Below, piece by piece: positions 35,642 through 42,754 of a DNA stretch of 64,000 nucleotides (position 1 is the first letter of the stretch; each line of letters starts with the position of its first letter). The DNA is taken from assembly GCF_014696615.1 (NCBI RefSeq), contig NZ_JACJQJ010000034.1, positions 16,253 to 80,252 on the forward strand. The letters are read 5' to 3'. The notes beneath the pieces are model-generated. The model had not been told where the DNA came from. It ran no database searches and worked only from the letters and a program-made list of their open reading frames with translations. The position numbers and the translations under genes were made by a program. This DNA comes from Nostoc linckia FACHB-104. Lineage in GTDB: Bacteria > Cyanobacteriota > Cyanobacteriia > Cyanobacteriales > Nostocaceae.

Positions 35642-36028
35642 TCAACGTTTCATTAACCACGGTTCAGGTTTGCTAATCATGTTTACTAAGCCGCCCAAGA
35701 TTCGGTTGTAAGTTCCATAAAGTTCTCGCGCTATTTCTACATCCAGATAGCCACATTTCACAGCAAATTCAATCCATGTTTGCGTTTCAGCCGCTTCTGC
35801 TTCACAATCATTTAATTTAGCTACAAATGCTGCTTCATAACGCCGTTTACGCCAAGCCTCAGCTAAATTAGCACAGACAGAACGTGAGGAACGACGAATC
35901 TGATCAGTTAGGGAATAGCGTTCTTCAACAGGAAACTTTTTAGATACGTCAAATATTTTCATTGCTGCATCAAAAGCCATCTGGTAAATTTCTAACTCTT
36001 TATGATTCTTGATATATTCTCTTGTCAT
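35642..36028 (-). CDS. Four-helix-bundle protein (23S rRNA IVS/bAvd-like superfamily)
   Basis: A 128-residue, all-helical protein with the family pattern KELEIYQMAFDAAMKIFDVSKKFP, then YSLTDQIRRSSRSVCANLAEAW and a C-terminal YGTYNRILGGLVNMI. These small proteins occur in rRNA intervening sequences and as diversification-retroelement accessory proteins, but also alone in many genomes. No reverse transcriptase or rRNA is nearby, so its role is unknown. It overlaps the start of the adjacent gene (36025) by 4 bp. Confidence 0.8.
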   Translation of the reverse strand: MTREYIKNHKELEIYQMAFDAAMKIFDVSKKFPVEERYSLTDQIRRSSRSVCANLAEAWRKRRYEAAFVAKLNDCEAEAAETQTWIEFAVKCGYLDVEIARELYGTYNRILGGLVNMISKPEPWLMKR

Positions 36029-36516
36029 CTGTTTTGCCCCTCCGCTCCTCTGCTCCTCCGCTCCCTCTGCTCTCTTCCTCTCCTTTCATAGAATTTCAGG
36101 TTTAGCGGTTGGAATAATTCAGGTATTTGGCACAGATCACTGATGACAAATTCAAGTTCTATATCTGGGGAATTTTTGAGGAAGCTTATTATCTTTTCAA
36201 AGTGCTGACCATCAACGCACCAAACTTTGAATGAAGCATAACGGTTGGGCTTTATCTCATAAAAAAATCTGTCACTCTTTGGTAGCTTTCTAAATACTTC
36301 CACAGCATCCGGATGATATTTACAAAAGTTAAAACCTACCCAGTTAATCAGTTTAAAATAGGCGATGCGGATGACGACACTACCCCAATCCCTTGTTGTA
36401 GAGGATGAACGACTACTCCAGTAAGGGCTGTTCTTCCAGAAACACATCGACATCATCTGCTGCGCTTGAGTCTTTAAAAGCGCAAGAGTTACTTTCTGTA
36501 GTATTGGATAATTCAA
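36025..36516 (-). CDS. Hypothetical protein with repeat-derived C-terminus
   Basis: A 163-residue frame. The central part (DWGSVVIRIAYFKLINWVGFNF; FYEIKPNRYASFKVWCVDG) looks like a genuine conserved protein. The N-terminus (KTQAQQMMSMCFWKNSPYW) is unusual, and another frame there reads an acidic peptide (AADDVDVFLEEQPLLE), hinting that the 5' part is frameshifted or the true start is internal. The last about 20 residues (ERRGREQRERRSRGAEG) come from the GAGGAGCAGAGG repeat. The family is not recognised. It is divergent from the partition operon. Confidence 0.4.
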   Translation of the reverse strand: MNYPILQKVTLALLKTQAQQMMSMCFWKNSPYWSSRSSSTTRDWGSVVIRIAYFKLINWVGFNFCKYHPDAVEVFRKLPKSDRFFYEIKPNRYASFKVWCVDGQHFEKIISFLKNSPDIELEFVISDLCQIPELFQPLNLKFYERRGREQRERRSRGAEGQNR

Positions 36517-36623
36517 AACTTAATATTTATTAATACCGCTTTGATACCTATTTAAATTTTAAATTATTCTCCATTTTTTTGGGCAAAACTTTTTTGCGTA
36601 CTGTGCGAAAAAACTAATTTGGA

Positions 36624-36800
36624 AAAGTAACATGGATTTAACATGAAACCGACATAAAACTGACATGAATTTACCAAGGATTTAACATAGAAGCTATGTT
36701 AAGAAACATAGAGTTACCATGAAAATCACATGAATGTAACTTAGGATTAACAAGAAAATTACCAGAGTTTACCATAGATTTCACATAAAACTGACATGAC
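36624..36800. promoter_or_regulatory. Array of ~11-bp repeats upstream of actin-like gene (centromere/operator candidate)
   Basis: About fourteen degenerate 11-bp units of the form TTTAACATGAA, ACCGACATAAA, ACTGACATGAA, TTTACCATAGA follow one another nearly without gaps. A short inverted segment (AGCTATGTTAAGAAACATAG) interrupts the series near 36691-36710. An 11-bp period keeps every unit on the same face of the helix. It lies 50 bp upstream of a ParM-like actin gene, exactly where type II partition systems keep parC, which serves as both centromere and operator. Confidence 0.6.
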
Positions 36801-36850
36801 ACACTGATGTGTTTTGTTACCGAGATTTTCATCTACTGAGTCATTAAATT

Positions 36851-37969
36851 ATGAACCCATTAACACTGGCAGTAGATCCGGGTGGTTCTTTTCTCAAATG
36901 TTTCTACACTTTGGAAAGCTTTAAACCGGAACTTATTTTGATGGAGCCGGAAGTCGCTACAGTTCCGCTAGAAAGTTTACAAGCTTACGAACAAAGTAAG
37001 GTTGGTAGTTCTTCTCCTGAAAATAGTGCTTGGATTGAATATCAGGGACACTTTCAAGCTGTTGGCTTTTTAGCTAGGAAACGCTTTAATGCAGATTTAC
37101 AACTGCAACGTCGTAAGTTTGAACTGGCTTTACCTAAAGTCTTGGCGATTGTAGGAGCGATCGCAGATAAACATGATTTACCCAATGATTCTTCTATTAG
37201 GTTAGGTATCTTACTTCCCTGGGGAGAGTACCAAGATAGAGCTTTGTTTGAGGAGTTAATCACTAAAGCACTTGCTGGTTATCGCTTTAAAGGTCATTCT
37301 AAATCCTTTGTGTTGGATACTTTCATGTGTCTGCCAGAAGGCGGTGGCATCCTTACTAGAGGCCGCGCCCCCGGCTCTAGTATTAAAGACCAGACTGTAG
37401 CAGTGATTATGCTGGGATACAGAGATACTTCTATCCTGGTGATTGAACGCGGGGAAATGAGCAAAGGTAAAACTGAACCTTTGGGATTTTCCAAAATGAT
37501 TGAATCTGTGATGGCGCAAACATCTGGCTTAAATTCCCATCAGCTAACTGCGGCAATTTGCAAGGCGGGACGGAATATTAATCCCAAAGCGTTAGAGGAG
37601 TTGGCTTCTGTGGATGCTGCTTATCAAGAGCATGAGCTAGCCACAATTAAAACTGCTGTCACTAATGGCAGAAAAGAATACTGGATGATGTTGTCTAATT
37701 GGTTGAAGTTGCAAGTTCCTCGTGATGTAGGTGAAGTGATTATTGGTGGGGGCACAGCTCACTATTTTCGCTCTCAACTGAATAATCTTTTCTCTAACGC
37801 TACGGTTAATTGGTGCGAGAATTTAGAATCGCAAATCACCAATAATTTTTCTCTTGTCACTGCTAAATCCCTGCAATACCGTCTCACAGATGTCTATGGA
37901 TTATTTTTCTATCTGTGCGGTAGCAGTTTGAAACAGAATCAAGTGCAAGTAGGTACTGCCAATGGATAA
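36851..37969 (+). CDS. Actin-like ATPase (ParM/StbA-type plasmid partition)
   Basis: A 372-residue actin-fold protein. The phosphate-1 loop is LAVDPGGSFLKCFY (residues 6-19). An internal LGILLPWGEY segment and a later connect/phosphate-2-like VAVIMLGYRDTSILVIERG follow. The adenosine-binding VIIGGGTAHYF is near residue 297. Such proteins polymerise to push plasmid copies apart, with an adaptor bound to a centromere. The next gene overlaps its end by 8 bp and probably encodes the adaptor. The repeat array upstream supports a partition role. The family is clear; the exact subtype is inferred. Confidence 0.75.
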   Translation: MNPLTLAVDPGGSFLKCFYTLESFKPELILMEPEVATVPLESLQAYEQSKVGSSSPENSAWIEYQGHFQAVGFLARKRFNADLQLQRRKFELALPKVLAIVGAIADKHDLPNDSSIRLGILLPWGEYQDRALFEELITKALAGYRFKGHSKSFVLDTFMCLPEGGGILTRGRAPGSSIKDQTVAVIMLGYRDTSILVIERGEMSKGKTEPLGFSKMIESVMAQTSGLNSHQLTAAICKAGRNINPKALEELASVDAAYQEHELATIKTAVTNGRKEYWMMLSNWLKLQVPRDVGEVIIGGGTAHYFRSQLNNLFSNATVNWCENLESQITNNFSLVTAKSLQYRLTDVYGLFFYLCGSSLKQNQVQVGTANG

Positions 37970-38414
37970 CCTGATTGAGTACCGATGTCGAATTGCTATA
38001 GAAGCTCAAGAATCCAATGTCGCTCTGGTGAATTTTCTCAAAACTAAGGAGACTTTAGCTTTTACTGAGAGAGATAAAGTTTTTTCAGCCCTTTCGGCTT
38101 ATTGGCTACCTTTTGCTATGAGGAATGCCGGATGTTCTCCTTCCGAATCAAAGCAGTGTGCTAAGAACGCTATCTATCGGTTGAAGTTGCATATTAGTTA
38201 TCTGGTTGAAAGTTTTGGTCTAGATAATGAAGATTTTGTCACTCAACCCGTAAGAGCTACCGAGCCAATTTCACCAGTTAACAAAACACCAAAGGTTGAT
38301 GTTGATTTGACACCATCAACTGCTAAGGCGAGTTCAGAAGATACGCCTGAACTTAATTTAGAGCAGTTGATACATCACGAAGATGACAGCACTTTTGAAG
38401 GATTATTTAATTAA
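37962..38414 (+). CDS. Small partner of actin-like protein (ParR-like adaptor candidate)
   Basis: A 150-residue protein. The first about 90 residues are helical and moderately basic (RDKVFSALSAYWLPFAMR, then SKQCAKNAIYRLKLHISYLVESF). The last 60 are acidic and probably disordered, ending ELNLEQLIHHEDDSTFEGLFN. A DNA-binding N-terminal part with an acidic tail that touches the filament is the logic of ParR adaptors. It overlaps the actin-like gene by 8 bp and lies 11 bp before the next gene. No sequence motif proves this; the call rests on position. Confidence 0.45.
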   Translation: MDNLIEYRCRIAIEAQESNVALVNFLKTKETLAFTERDKVFSALSAYWLPFAMRNAGCSPSESKQCAKNAIYRLKLHISYLVESFGLDNEDFVTQPVRATEPISPVNKTPKVDVDLTPSTAKASSEDTPELNLEQLIHHEDDSTFEGLFN

Positions 38415-38425
38415 TAGGGGGTAAT

Positions 38426-39202
38426 ATGCCTTATACCAAAGAGGCGTTACAAAATATGTACGCTCTATCAACAGAAGATGTCAATGCATCTCTAGAAATT
38501 TGTGGATTACCTGTAGATAAACAGGAGTATGGTGATGAAGAAATTGCGGCGGTTGATTTTCAACAAGCAGTTGATTTAGTCAAACAACAAAACTCTAATA
38601 CATCCACTACACCAGAAAATGATGCTCCAGAAGGTAAGAAGAAAAGGAAGACTAAACCGTTAGATACTACCGAGTTACTTGCTAAAGCTCGTGACAAAGG
38701 GGTTAAGCTCACCCTGGTAGAAACTATGCAAGTATTAAAAGCTTGTGGGCTATCAGAAAAGGAAGAATATTCTCAGTCTGAATGCGATCGCTTTCTAGAA
38801 GCTTGCGATTTAATTAAAAAGCAGCACAAATCTGTTGAGGAAGTGGCACAACATTTTGGGGTAACTACCGATAGTCCTCCACAATTTGAGGATGTAGATA
38901 CAAGTGAGCTTCTGCAAGAACTAGGAGAGACTACAGCTTTATTGGGGGAAGAGGAGCGAGAGTTAATCAGAGAAATGGTGCGACAGAAGGCTAAGGGTGA
39001 TATGGCTGGGCTGCCTAAGTTGTATTTGCAATCATTAATTGAGGAGATGAAATCGTCACAATTTCAACAGGAGTGGCAGCAACTACGAGATGCTTTCAAA
39101 GCTAGGATCATGGGAAAAAAGCCAACTTCCCCAGCATTCCCGCATCAGTTGCCTTTGATGAGCTTGCCACCGACATCGGAGAATGGGTCAACATCCGAAT
39201 AG
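38426..39202 (+). CDS. Partition-operon protein, zero-frame product
   Basis: A 258-residue product when read without frameshifting. It contains two similar helical repeats (ALQNMYALSTEDVNASLEICGLP and LVETMQVLKACGLSEKEEYSQ), an acidic/lysine linker (GKKKRKTK) and a helical part ending DAFKARIMGKK. The final 26 residues after the A AAA AAG site are Pro/Ser-rich (PTSPAFPHQLPLMSLPPTS) and look like an out-of-frame tail. A -1 shift at 39115-39121 instead leads into a longer, protein-like extension ending at 39612. The family is not recognised. It is the third gene after the actin-like ATPase. Confidence 0.6.
   Translation: MPYTKEALQNMYALSTEDVNASLEICGLPVDKQEYGDEEIAAVDFQQAVDLVKQQNSNTSTTPENDAPEGKKKRKTKPLDTTELLAKARDKGVKLTLVETMQVLKACGLSEKEEYSQSECDRFLEACDLIKKQHKSVEEVAQHFGVTTDSPPQFEDVDTSELLQELGETTALLGEEERELIREMVRQKAKGDMAGLPKLYLQSLIEEMKSSQFQQEWQQLRDAFKARIMGKKPTSPAFPHQLPLMSLPPTSENGSTSE
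39115..39121 (+). other. Candidate -1 ribosomal frameshift site (A AAA AAG)
   Basis: The zero-frame codons are ATG GGA AAA AAG, so the heptamer A AAA AAG is in the correct phase for tandem slippage, as in bacterial dnaX. A Shine-Dalgarno-like AGGA (39104-39107) lies 7 bases upstream. After a -1 slip, reading continues GCC AAC TTC and stays open to 39612. The alternative is a mutation in the A6 run. Confidence 0.6.
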
Positions 39203-39612
39203 CTGATGAAAAGCGTACTATTGAGGTCAAAGCACACAAAATTATTGAGGAAAAAGCCAAAAAGAGGGCTACAGAAATAGCCTTGACCAAGCTCAATGAA
39301 TCTCAACAATGGATTGAGGTTGAACAAAAATGCTCTCAACTTAGGAGGCAGCGCTCACATGAATTGAGAGTAAATTTAATTCATTTTGCTCACTGGTTAT
39401 GTTCTGGCTGGTCTGGCTGGTTATTTTATTTAATTTGGTTTGCAATCTTCAGTTCTTTGGGTTTCACTTTAGGTATTAACTTCCCTTCTGTGATTGCTTG
39501 TCCCAATACCAACGGTTTTTGCTACCTTTTACGATTGGATAAAACAAAAGTTGTTATTCCTAGTGATTACATTCAACAAACATCTCCAAAAAAATCCAAT
39601 CGTCAACGTTAA
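39121..39612 (+). CDS. -1 frame extension: coiled coil plus membrane segment
   Basis: This is the frame entered after a -1 shift at 39115-39121; it has no ATG or GTG start of its own, and its first in-frame TTG is at 39283. It encodes 163 residues: FPSIPASVAFDELATDIGEW, then a charged helix (KAHKIIEEKAKKRATEIALT), then a membrane helix (about WLFYLIWFAIFSSLGFTLGI) and a basic tail (SPKKSNRQR). Joined to the upstream frame it gives a 395-residue membrane-anchored protein. The composition is clearly protein-like from the first codon after the shift, which argues that the fusion is the ancestral or full-length form. Confidence 0.6.
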   Translation, partial: ANFPSIPASVAFDELATDIGEWVNIRIADEKRTIEVKAHKIIEEKAKKRATEIALTKLNESQQWIEVEQKCSQLRRQRSHELRVNLIHFAHWLCSGWSGWLFYLIWFAIFSSLGFTLGINFPSVIACPNTNGFCYLLRLDKTKVVIPSDYIQQTSPKKSNRQR

Positions 39613-39636
39613 TTAATCTGTAATAATACAGGATTC

Positions 39637-39835
39637 ACAAGTAGGAAGTATGAAGTCGGAAGTCGGAAGTAATACCTCATTCACAAGTCGGAGGTATGAA
39701 GTCGGAAGTAGGGAATTTTCACTTCCGAATTCCTAATTCCGCGCTGACGAATTCATTTTAATTGTTTGTTTTACAGGAATAAATTAGGGCATCAGACCAT
39801 TTTTACTTCCGACTTATGACTTCCGAATTACGAGT
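39637..39835. repeat. AAGTCGG heptamer repeat island
   Basis: Two near-copies of ATTCACAAGT followed by GAAGTCGGAAGT occur in direct orientation, with complementary ACTTCCGA units on the right (about 39719 and 39809-39828). This is the same family as the element at 24911-25168. No flanking duplication could be seen here. Confidence 0.5.
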
Positions 39836-39857
39836 TAGAGACGGTCAGTTTTCAAAT

Positions 39858-39890
39858 ATAAAGAGGGTAGTTAAAAACTACCCTCTTTAT
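39858..39890. terminator. Bidirectional transcription terminator
   Basis: A perfect 15-bp stem, ATAAAGAGGGTAGTT / AACTACCCTCTTTAT, with a 3-base loop sits between the end of the rightward partition operon and the end of the leftward ardA gene. T-rich runs flank the GC-rich core on both strands, so it can serve both. Confidence 0.8.
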
Positions 39891-39891
39891 A

Positions 39892-40665
39892 TTAGTGACG
39901 ACTAAAAACGTAGACTTTGTTGTAGCTTTCTTCTACTGAATAGTAGAAGTCAATAAACCAATCACGGGCTATTGCTGCCCAATTGAGGTAGAAGCTAGGA
40001 ATACCCATGTCTTCTAAGTTTTTAATCAATCCTTGTTGTTCGAGTTGATCATAAACAAAGTCTTCTTCACTTTCGTACTCACCCCAGTAATGTTCCTGAA
40101 AATCTTCTACGCTAGCTTCACTACTGTCATATTGATAATAAGCTGCATAGGCTGCACCATGCTCTGATAAAATTTGGGCTAGTTCGGCTAGTTTTTCTAT
40201 GCTTTCGTATTCACTAAGATGAATACCATACCAGTTTTGAAAATCATGTATTGCCCACTCTTCTCTTCGAGACACTTCGTGAACGCAGGCTTCATAATTA
40301 TGACAGGGCGACCAAGATAACATCCATTCAATGTCTTCTTGAATGTCTGAGGCATCTTGTGTACAGTCGATCCACATTCCGTGTAATTTACCGTTGTTAT
40401 ATGCAGATAAACAGGCTACATAAATCTGTGGTGCATCATCATCTTGGCACTCACGCTCATGCTTGGGGAAAGGAAGTAAACAGCTTGCACCTTCAACTAT
40501 TGGTAAGGCAACACCTGCTAAATTGATTGCTAAATTTACTGCCCTCTGTTCTCGAATCGGACAGATTAAAACATTACCCTCAAGATGGCAGTTGTAAACT
40601 TGTTGGGCAACTAATTGAGCATCTTGTTCTGAGTGAAATATGAGGGTGTTAGAAAACAAATTCAT
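39892..40665 (-). CDS. ardA: ArdA-family antirestriction protein
   Basis: A 257-residue protein. The part from about residue 78 matches ArdA, a DNA mimic that inhibits type I restriction enzymes: QIYVACLSAYNNGKLHGMWID, then WYGIHLSEYESIEKLAELA and the very acidic EASVEDFQEHYWGEYESEEDF. The C-terminus includes FYLNWAAIARDWFIDFYY. About 75 N-terminal residues (LIFHSEQDAQLVAQQVYNC) are additional to the core and might be a separate small domain. Such genes protect incoming plasmids during conjugation, which fits the nearby transfer genes. A small mobile element has inserted immediately upstream of its start codon (40677-40862). Confidence 0.85.
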   Translation of the reverse strand: MNLFSNTLIFHSEQDAQLVAQQVYNCHLEGNVLICPIREQRAVNLAINLAGVALPIVEGASCLLPFPKHERECQDDDAPQIYVACLSAYNNGKLHGMWIDCTQDASDIQEDIEWMLSWSPCHNYEACVHEVSRREEWAIHDFQNWYGIHLSEYESIEKLAELAQILSEHGAAYAAYYQYDSSEASVEDFQEHYWGEYESEEDFVYDQLEQQGLIKNLEDMGIPSFYLNWAAIARDWFIDFYYSVEESYNKVYVFSRH

Positions 40666-40676
40666 ATGTTACAATC

Positions 40677-40862
40677 GAATGGCACTAAGTTAAGCTGAAG
40701 GGTAAGCGGCGTAAGGATTGCAGAGGAGCATGGGTGCTCTTGTGCAGAGGGGAATTTCTATTTCTTCTGTTCGTATACCTAAAATTTCTTCTTTCTCCCC
40801 TGCTCCTCCGCTCCTCTGCACCCCTGCTGCCTCAACGATTTTCCCTTTTCTTAGTGCCATTC
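40677..40862. mobile_element. 186-bp MITE-like element with 13-bp inverted ends and 10-bp duplication
   Basis: Perfect 13-bp terminal inverted repeats, GAATGGCACTAAG (40677-40689) and CTTAGTGCCATTC (40850-40862), are flanked by identical 10-bp direct repeats, TGTTACAATC (40667-40676 and 40863-40872). The interior carries GAGGAGCAGAGG-type repeats. No gene is inside. It lies in the leader of ardA, between the start codon and any upstream promoter. Confidence 0.75.
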
Positions 40863-41043
40863 TGTTACAATCCTTCTAGTATTGAACTCAGAAGAAGCAC
40901 CTTTAGATTGGTAGTCGGGGGTGCTTTTTCTGTTGTGTATATAAGAGTTTTGGATTTGGCGCTATGCTCTTAGGCTTCACGCTGGGCGTTTCGGTTCCGT
41001 TGCCGGGAGTCTTTTTGGCGCTCCATTTCCTATCTCTCACTCT

Positions 41044-41075
41044 TTTATTGCCCCACATATATGTGGGGCAATAAA
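41044..41075. promoter_or_regulatory. Perfect palindrome, first operator-like site
   Basis: A 32-bp perfect palindrome centred on CCCCACATATATGTGGGG. It shares the core CCACATATATGTGG with the second site at 41118-41131. It could bind the ribbon-helix-helix protein encoded just downstream and may also act as a terminator-like hairpin. Confidence 0.55.
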
Positions 41076-41117
41076 GCTTTTTAGCTATTTTTTATGATAA
41101 AAATATCTAATATATAT

Positions 41118-41131
41118 CCACATATATGTGG
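41118..41131. promoter_or_regulatory. Second copy of the CCACATATATGTGG operator
   Basis: The exact 14-bp core CCACATATATGTGG is repeated here, 40 bp before the start codon at 41171. It is followed by TATTAT (a possible -10 box). A repressor bound here would block the promoter of the ribbon-helix-helix gene. Confidence 0.6.
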
Positions 41132-41170
41132 GCTTTGCTATTATGGTGGTAGAGAAGAAGGATAATCACT

Positions 41171-41368
41171 ATGGTAAGAAAGGATATTGCTACTCGCTTT
41201 AAATCAAAAGGAGTAGGTGTTAAATGTGATACAAAACCTATATCTGTGATGCTTCCAGAAGATTTAGATGCTTATGTGCGTAGCAAGCCCAATCGTTCCG
41301 AGTGGTTGCGGCAGGTTATTGCTCTTGCTGTGGCTAAGGAACAAGCGGAAGCTCAAAAGGAAGATTGA
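41171..41368 (+). CDS. Ribbon-helix-helix (CopG-like) regulator
   Basis: A 65-residue protein with a basic N-terminus followed by the ribbon-helix-helix pattern KPISVMLPEDLDAYVRSKPNRSEWLRQVIALAVAK, which binds DNA as a dimer with a beta strand in the major groove. A ribosome site (AGAAGGA) precedes the ATG. Two copies of a CCACATATATGTGG palindrome lie upstream, pointing to autoregulation. No toxin gene follows directly, so an antitoxin role is not supported. Confidence 0.75.
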   Translation: MVRKDIATRFKSKGVGVKCDTKPISVMLPEDLDAYVRSKPNRSEWLRQVIALAVAKEQAEAQKED

Positions 41369-41387
41369 TTGTAAATTTTACTCAAGA

Positions 41388-41601
41388 GCGATCGCGTTAC
41401 TTCCTGTTGTGGTTCCAAGTCATGGCGCTTTCCTGCACAACTCTGGTGGTTGGTATCAAGTATTTCTGGTAGACAACCAAGGGAATATTGAACCCTAACC
41501 ATAGTTTTACCGTCGGAGATAAAGACAACTTAATCGGCTTAATAGTAGAAAGTCCAAGAAGTACCACGCCACTTGCTACAACCGGGGGAACCAAGGGATA
41601 G
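41388..41601 (+). pseudogene. Possible decayed fragment of an adaptor-type protein
   Basis: The plus strand reads a protein-like stretch, PSHGAFLHNSGGWYQVFLVD then NQGNIEP, reaches a stop, and continues in another frame as FTVGDKDNLIGLIV. This resembles the C-terminal part of efflux adaptor (membrane fusion) proteins broken by a frameshift. There is no start codon context. The assignment is tentative. Confidence 0.25.
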
Positions 41602-41852
41602 CAATAGCTCAAAAAGGTAAACCACAGTCTTGAAATTATCACAAGGCAATTTTAGTTACAGAAGTTTACCCCCATCAGAGATTGAGCCGATCAGTTGGTT
41701 ACTGCTGACCACTTTCAGTAGATCTAAAAGTTCTGCGAGCGCTCTGTGAAGAATAGCTGTCTAAGTGGTTTTTTATGGAAAATTGGTGATTTTAAATATA
41801 TAGTGTGAAATGGTTTAGTTGACCTCGTAACAGCAAATCTTGCAGCAGAATC
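41602..41852. other. Non-coding region
   Basis: Nothing recognisable is seen between the fragment above and the end of the converging YbjQ-type gene, apart from AT-rich DNA. Confidence 0.4.
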
Positions 41853-42746
41853 CTAATGGTCAGCACTAGGCGGTGCTAACACAGTATTGATCTGAGTGGG
41901 TGGATCATTTAATGAGAGAGTTAAATGAGGTGTAGGGATATGGTGGTCACTGCGGGTAGGTGTAACTGCAGTACCAACAGCAAAAAACTCAATTACATGG
42001 GAACTCCAAGAATACTGATGCTCATGAATATTCGCGCCGATAATTCCTTGAGCTTGCAGTTGAGATGCTTCAACTTGCATTCTTTCCATTGCTAATTCGC
42101 GTGCATCATATAATGCTTGAGTAAAATTAGTCATCTCCACATTTTTGCCAATATTTCTAAACCATTGCCCCAAGCCTTGATAAGCAACATGATAGACGCA
42201 GTTACCCATGACTAAGCCCAGAGGACGATAGCCAGCCCTCAGCAGTGTCCAAAAATCTTGACCGGATAGGTCGCTGGTAAAAGGTTTGCCAGCAAAAGTA
42301 CGATAAGACATTGCGGTATTAGTTGCTTTGACTGCTGTACCAATCGCCACAAACTCCGCCATATTCGGTTCCCAAGTCATGTGTTTAGCACTTAGACGCA
42401 CCCCAACAATACCATCTGCATCTAAGGCTTCAGCTTCTTCCTGCATCCGACTCATAGCTAATTCCCGAGCATGATACATGGCTTGGGATAGAACAGTCAT
42501 TTCCATATTTTGGTTAATGTTTGCCCATTGAAAGCCAATGTGATACATCGAACAACCAACTACTAACCCTACTGGCTCAAAACCAGCTTCTTTCACTAAT
42601 AGGAACTCATTTACCGAGAGGTCGCTGGTAAACAAATTACTTTGCTTACCACCCTTTTGCATCATTGTTAAGCGTTCGCGAGCGTGTTCTGGTAAATCGG
42701 CGGCGATCGCTGGATTATGATGGGGTTGAGGAACTTGGTTTGTCAT
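41853..42746 (-). CDS. Tandem YbjQ-type (heavy-metal-binding domain) protein
   Basis: A 297-residue protein with two copies of the YbjQ/PF01906-like fold. Copy one runs from FTSDLSVNEFLLVKEAGFEP to EFVAIGTAV. Copy two runs from FTSDLSGQDFWTLLRAGYRP to EFFAVGTAV. Both have the family marks ARELAMxRMQxEA and ADGIVGVRL/AQGIIGANI. Despite its name the family's function is not established. It lies 8 bp downstream of a related gene (42755-43894) in the same operon. There is no signal peptide; the C-terminal tail is Pro-rich. Confidence 0.75.
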   Translation of the reverse strand: MTNQVPQPHHNPAIAADLPEHARERLTMMQKGGKQSNLFTSDLSVNEFLLVKEAGFEPVGLVVGCSMYHIGFQWANINQNMEMTVLSQAMYHARELAMSRMQEEAEALDADGIVGVRLSAKHMTWEPNMAEFVAIGTAVKATNTAMSYRTFAGKPFTSDLSGQDFWTLLRAGYRPLGLVMGNCVYHVAYQGLGQWFRNIGKNVEMTNFTQALYDARELAMERMQVEASQLQAQGIIGANIHEHQYSWSSHVIEFFAVGTAVTPTRSDHHIPTPHLTLSLNDPPTQINTVLAPPSADH

Positions 42747-42754
42747 AATTAAAT

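Noticed and set aside
35642..36028. Four-helix-bundle protein as part of a diversity-generating retroelement
   Set aside because: No reverse transcriptase and no template/variable repeat pair are seen in the window.
36624..36800. Regular array as CRISPR
   Set aside because: The 11-bp units are degenerate and contiguous, without unique spacers; position before an actin-like gene fits a centromere better.
38426..39202. The Pro/Ser-rich zero-frame tail as a conserved C-terminus
   Set aside because: The -1 frame over the same bases is far more protein-like and continues for 163 codons.
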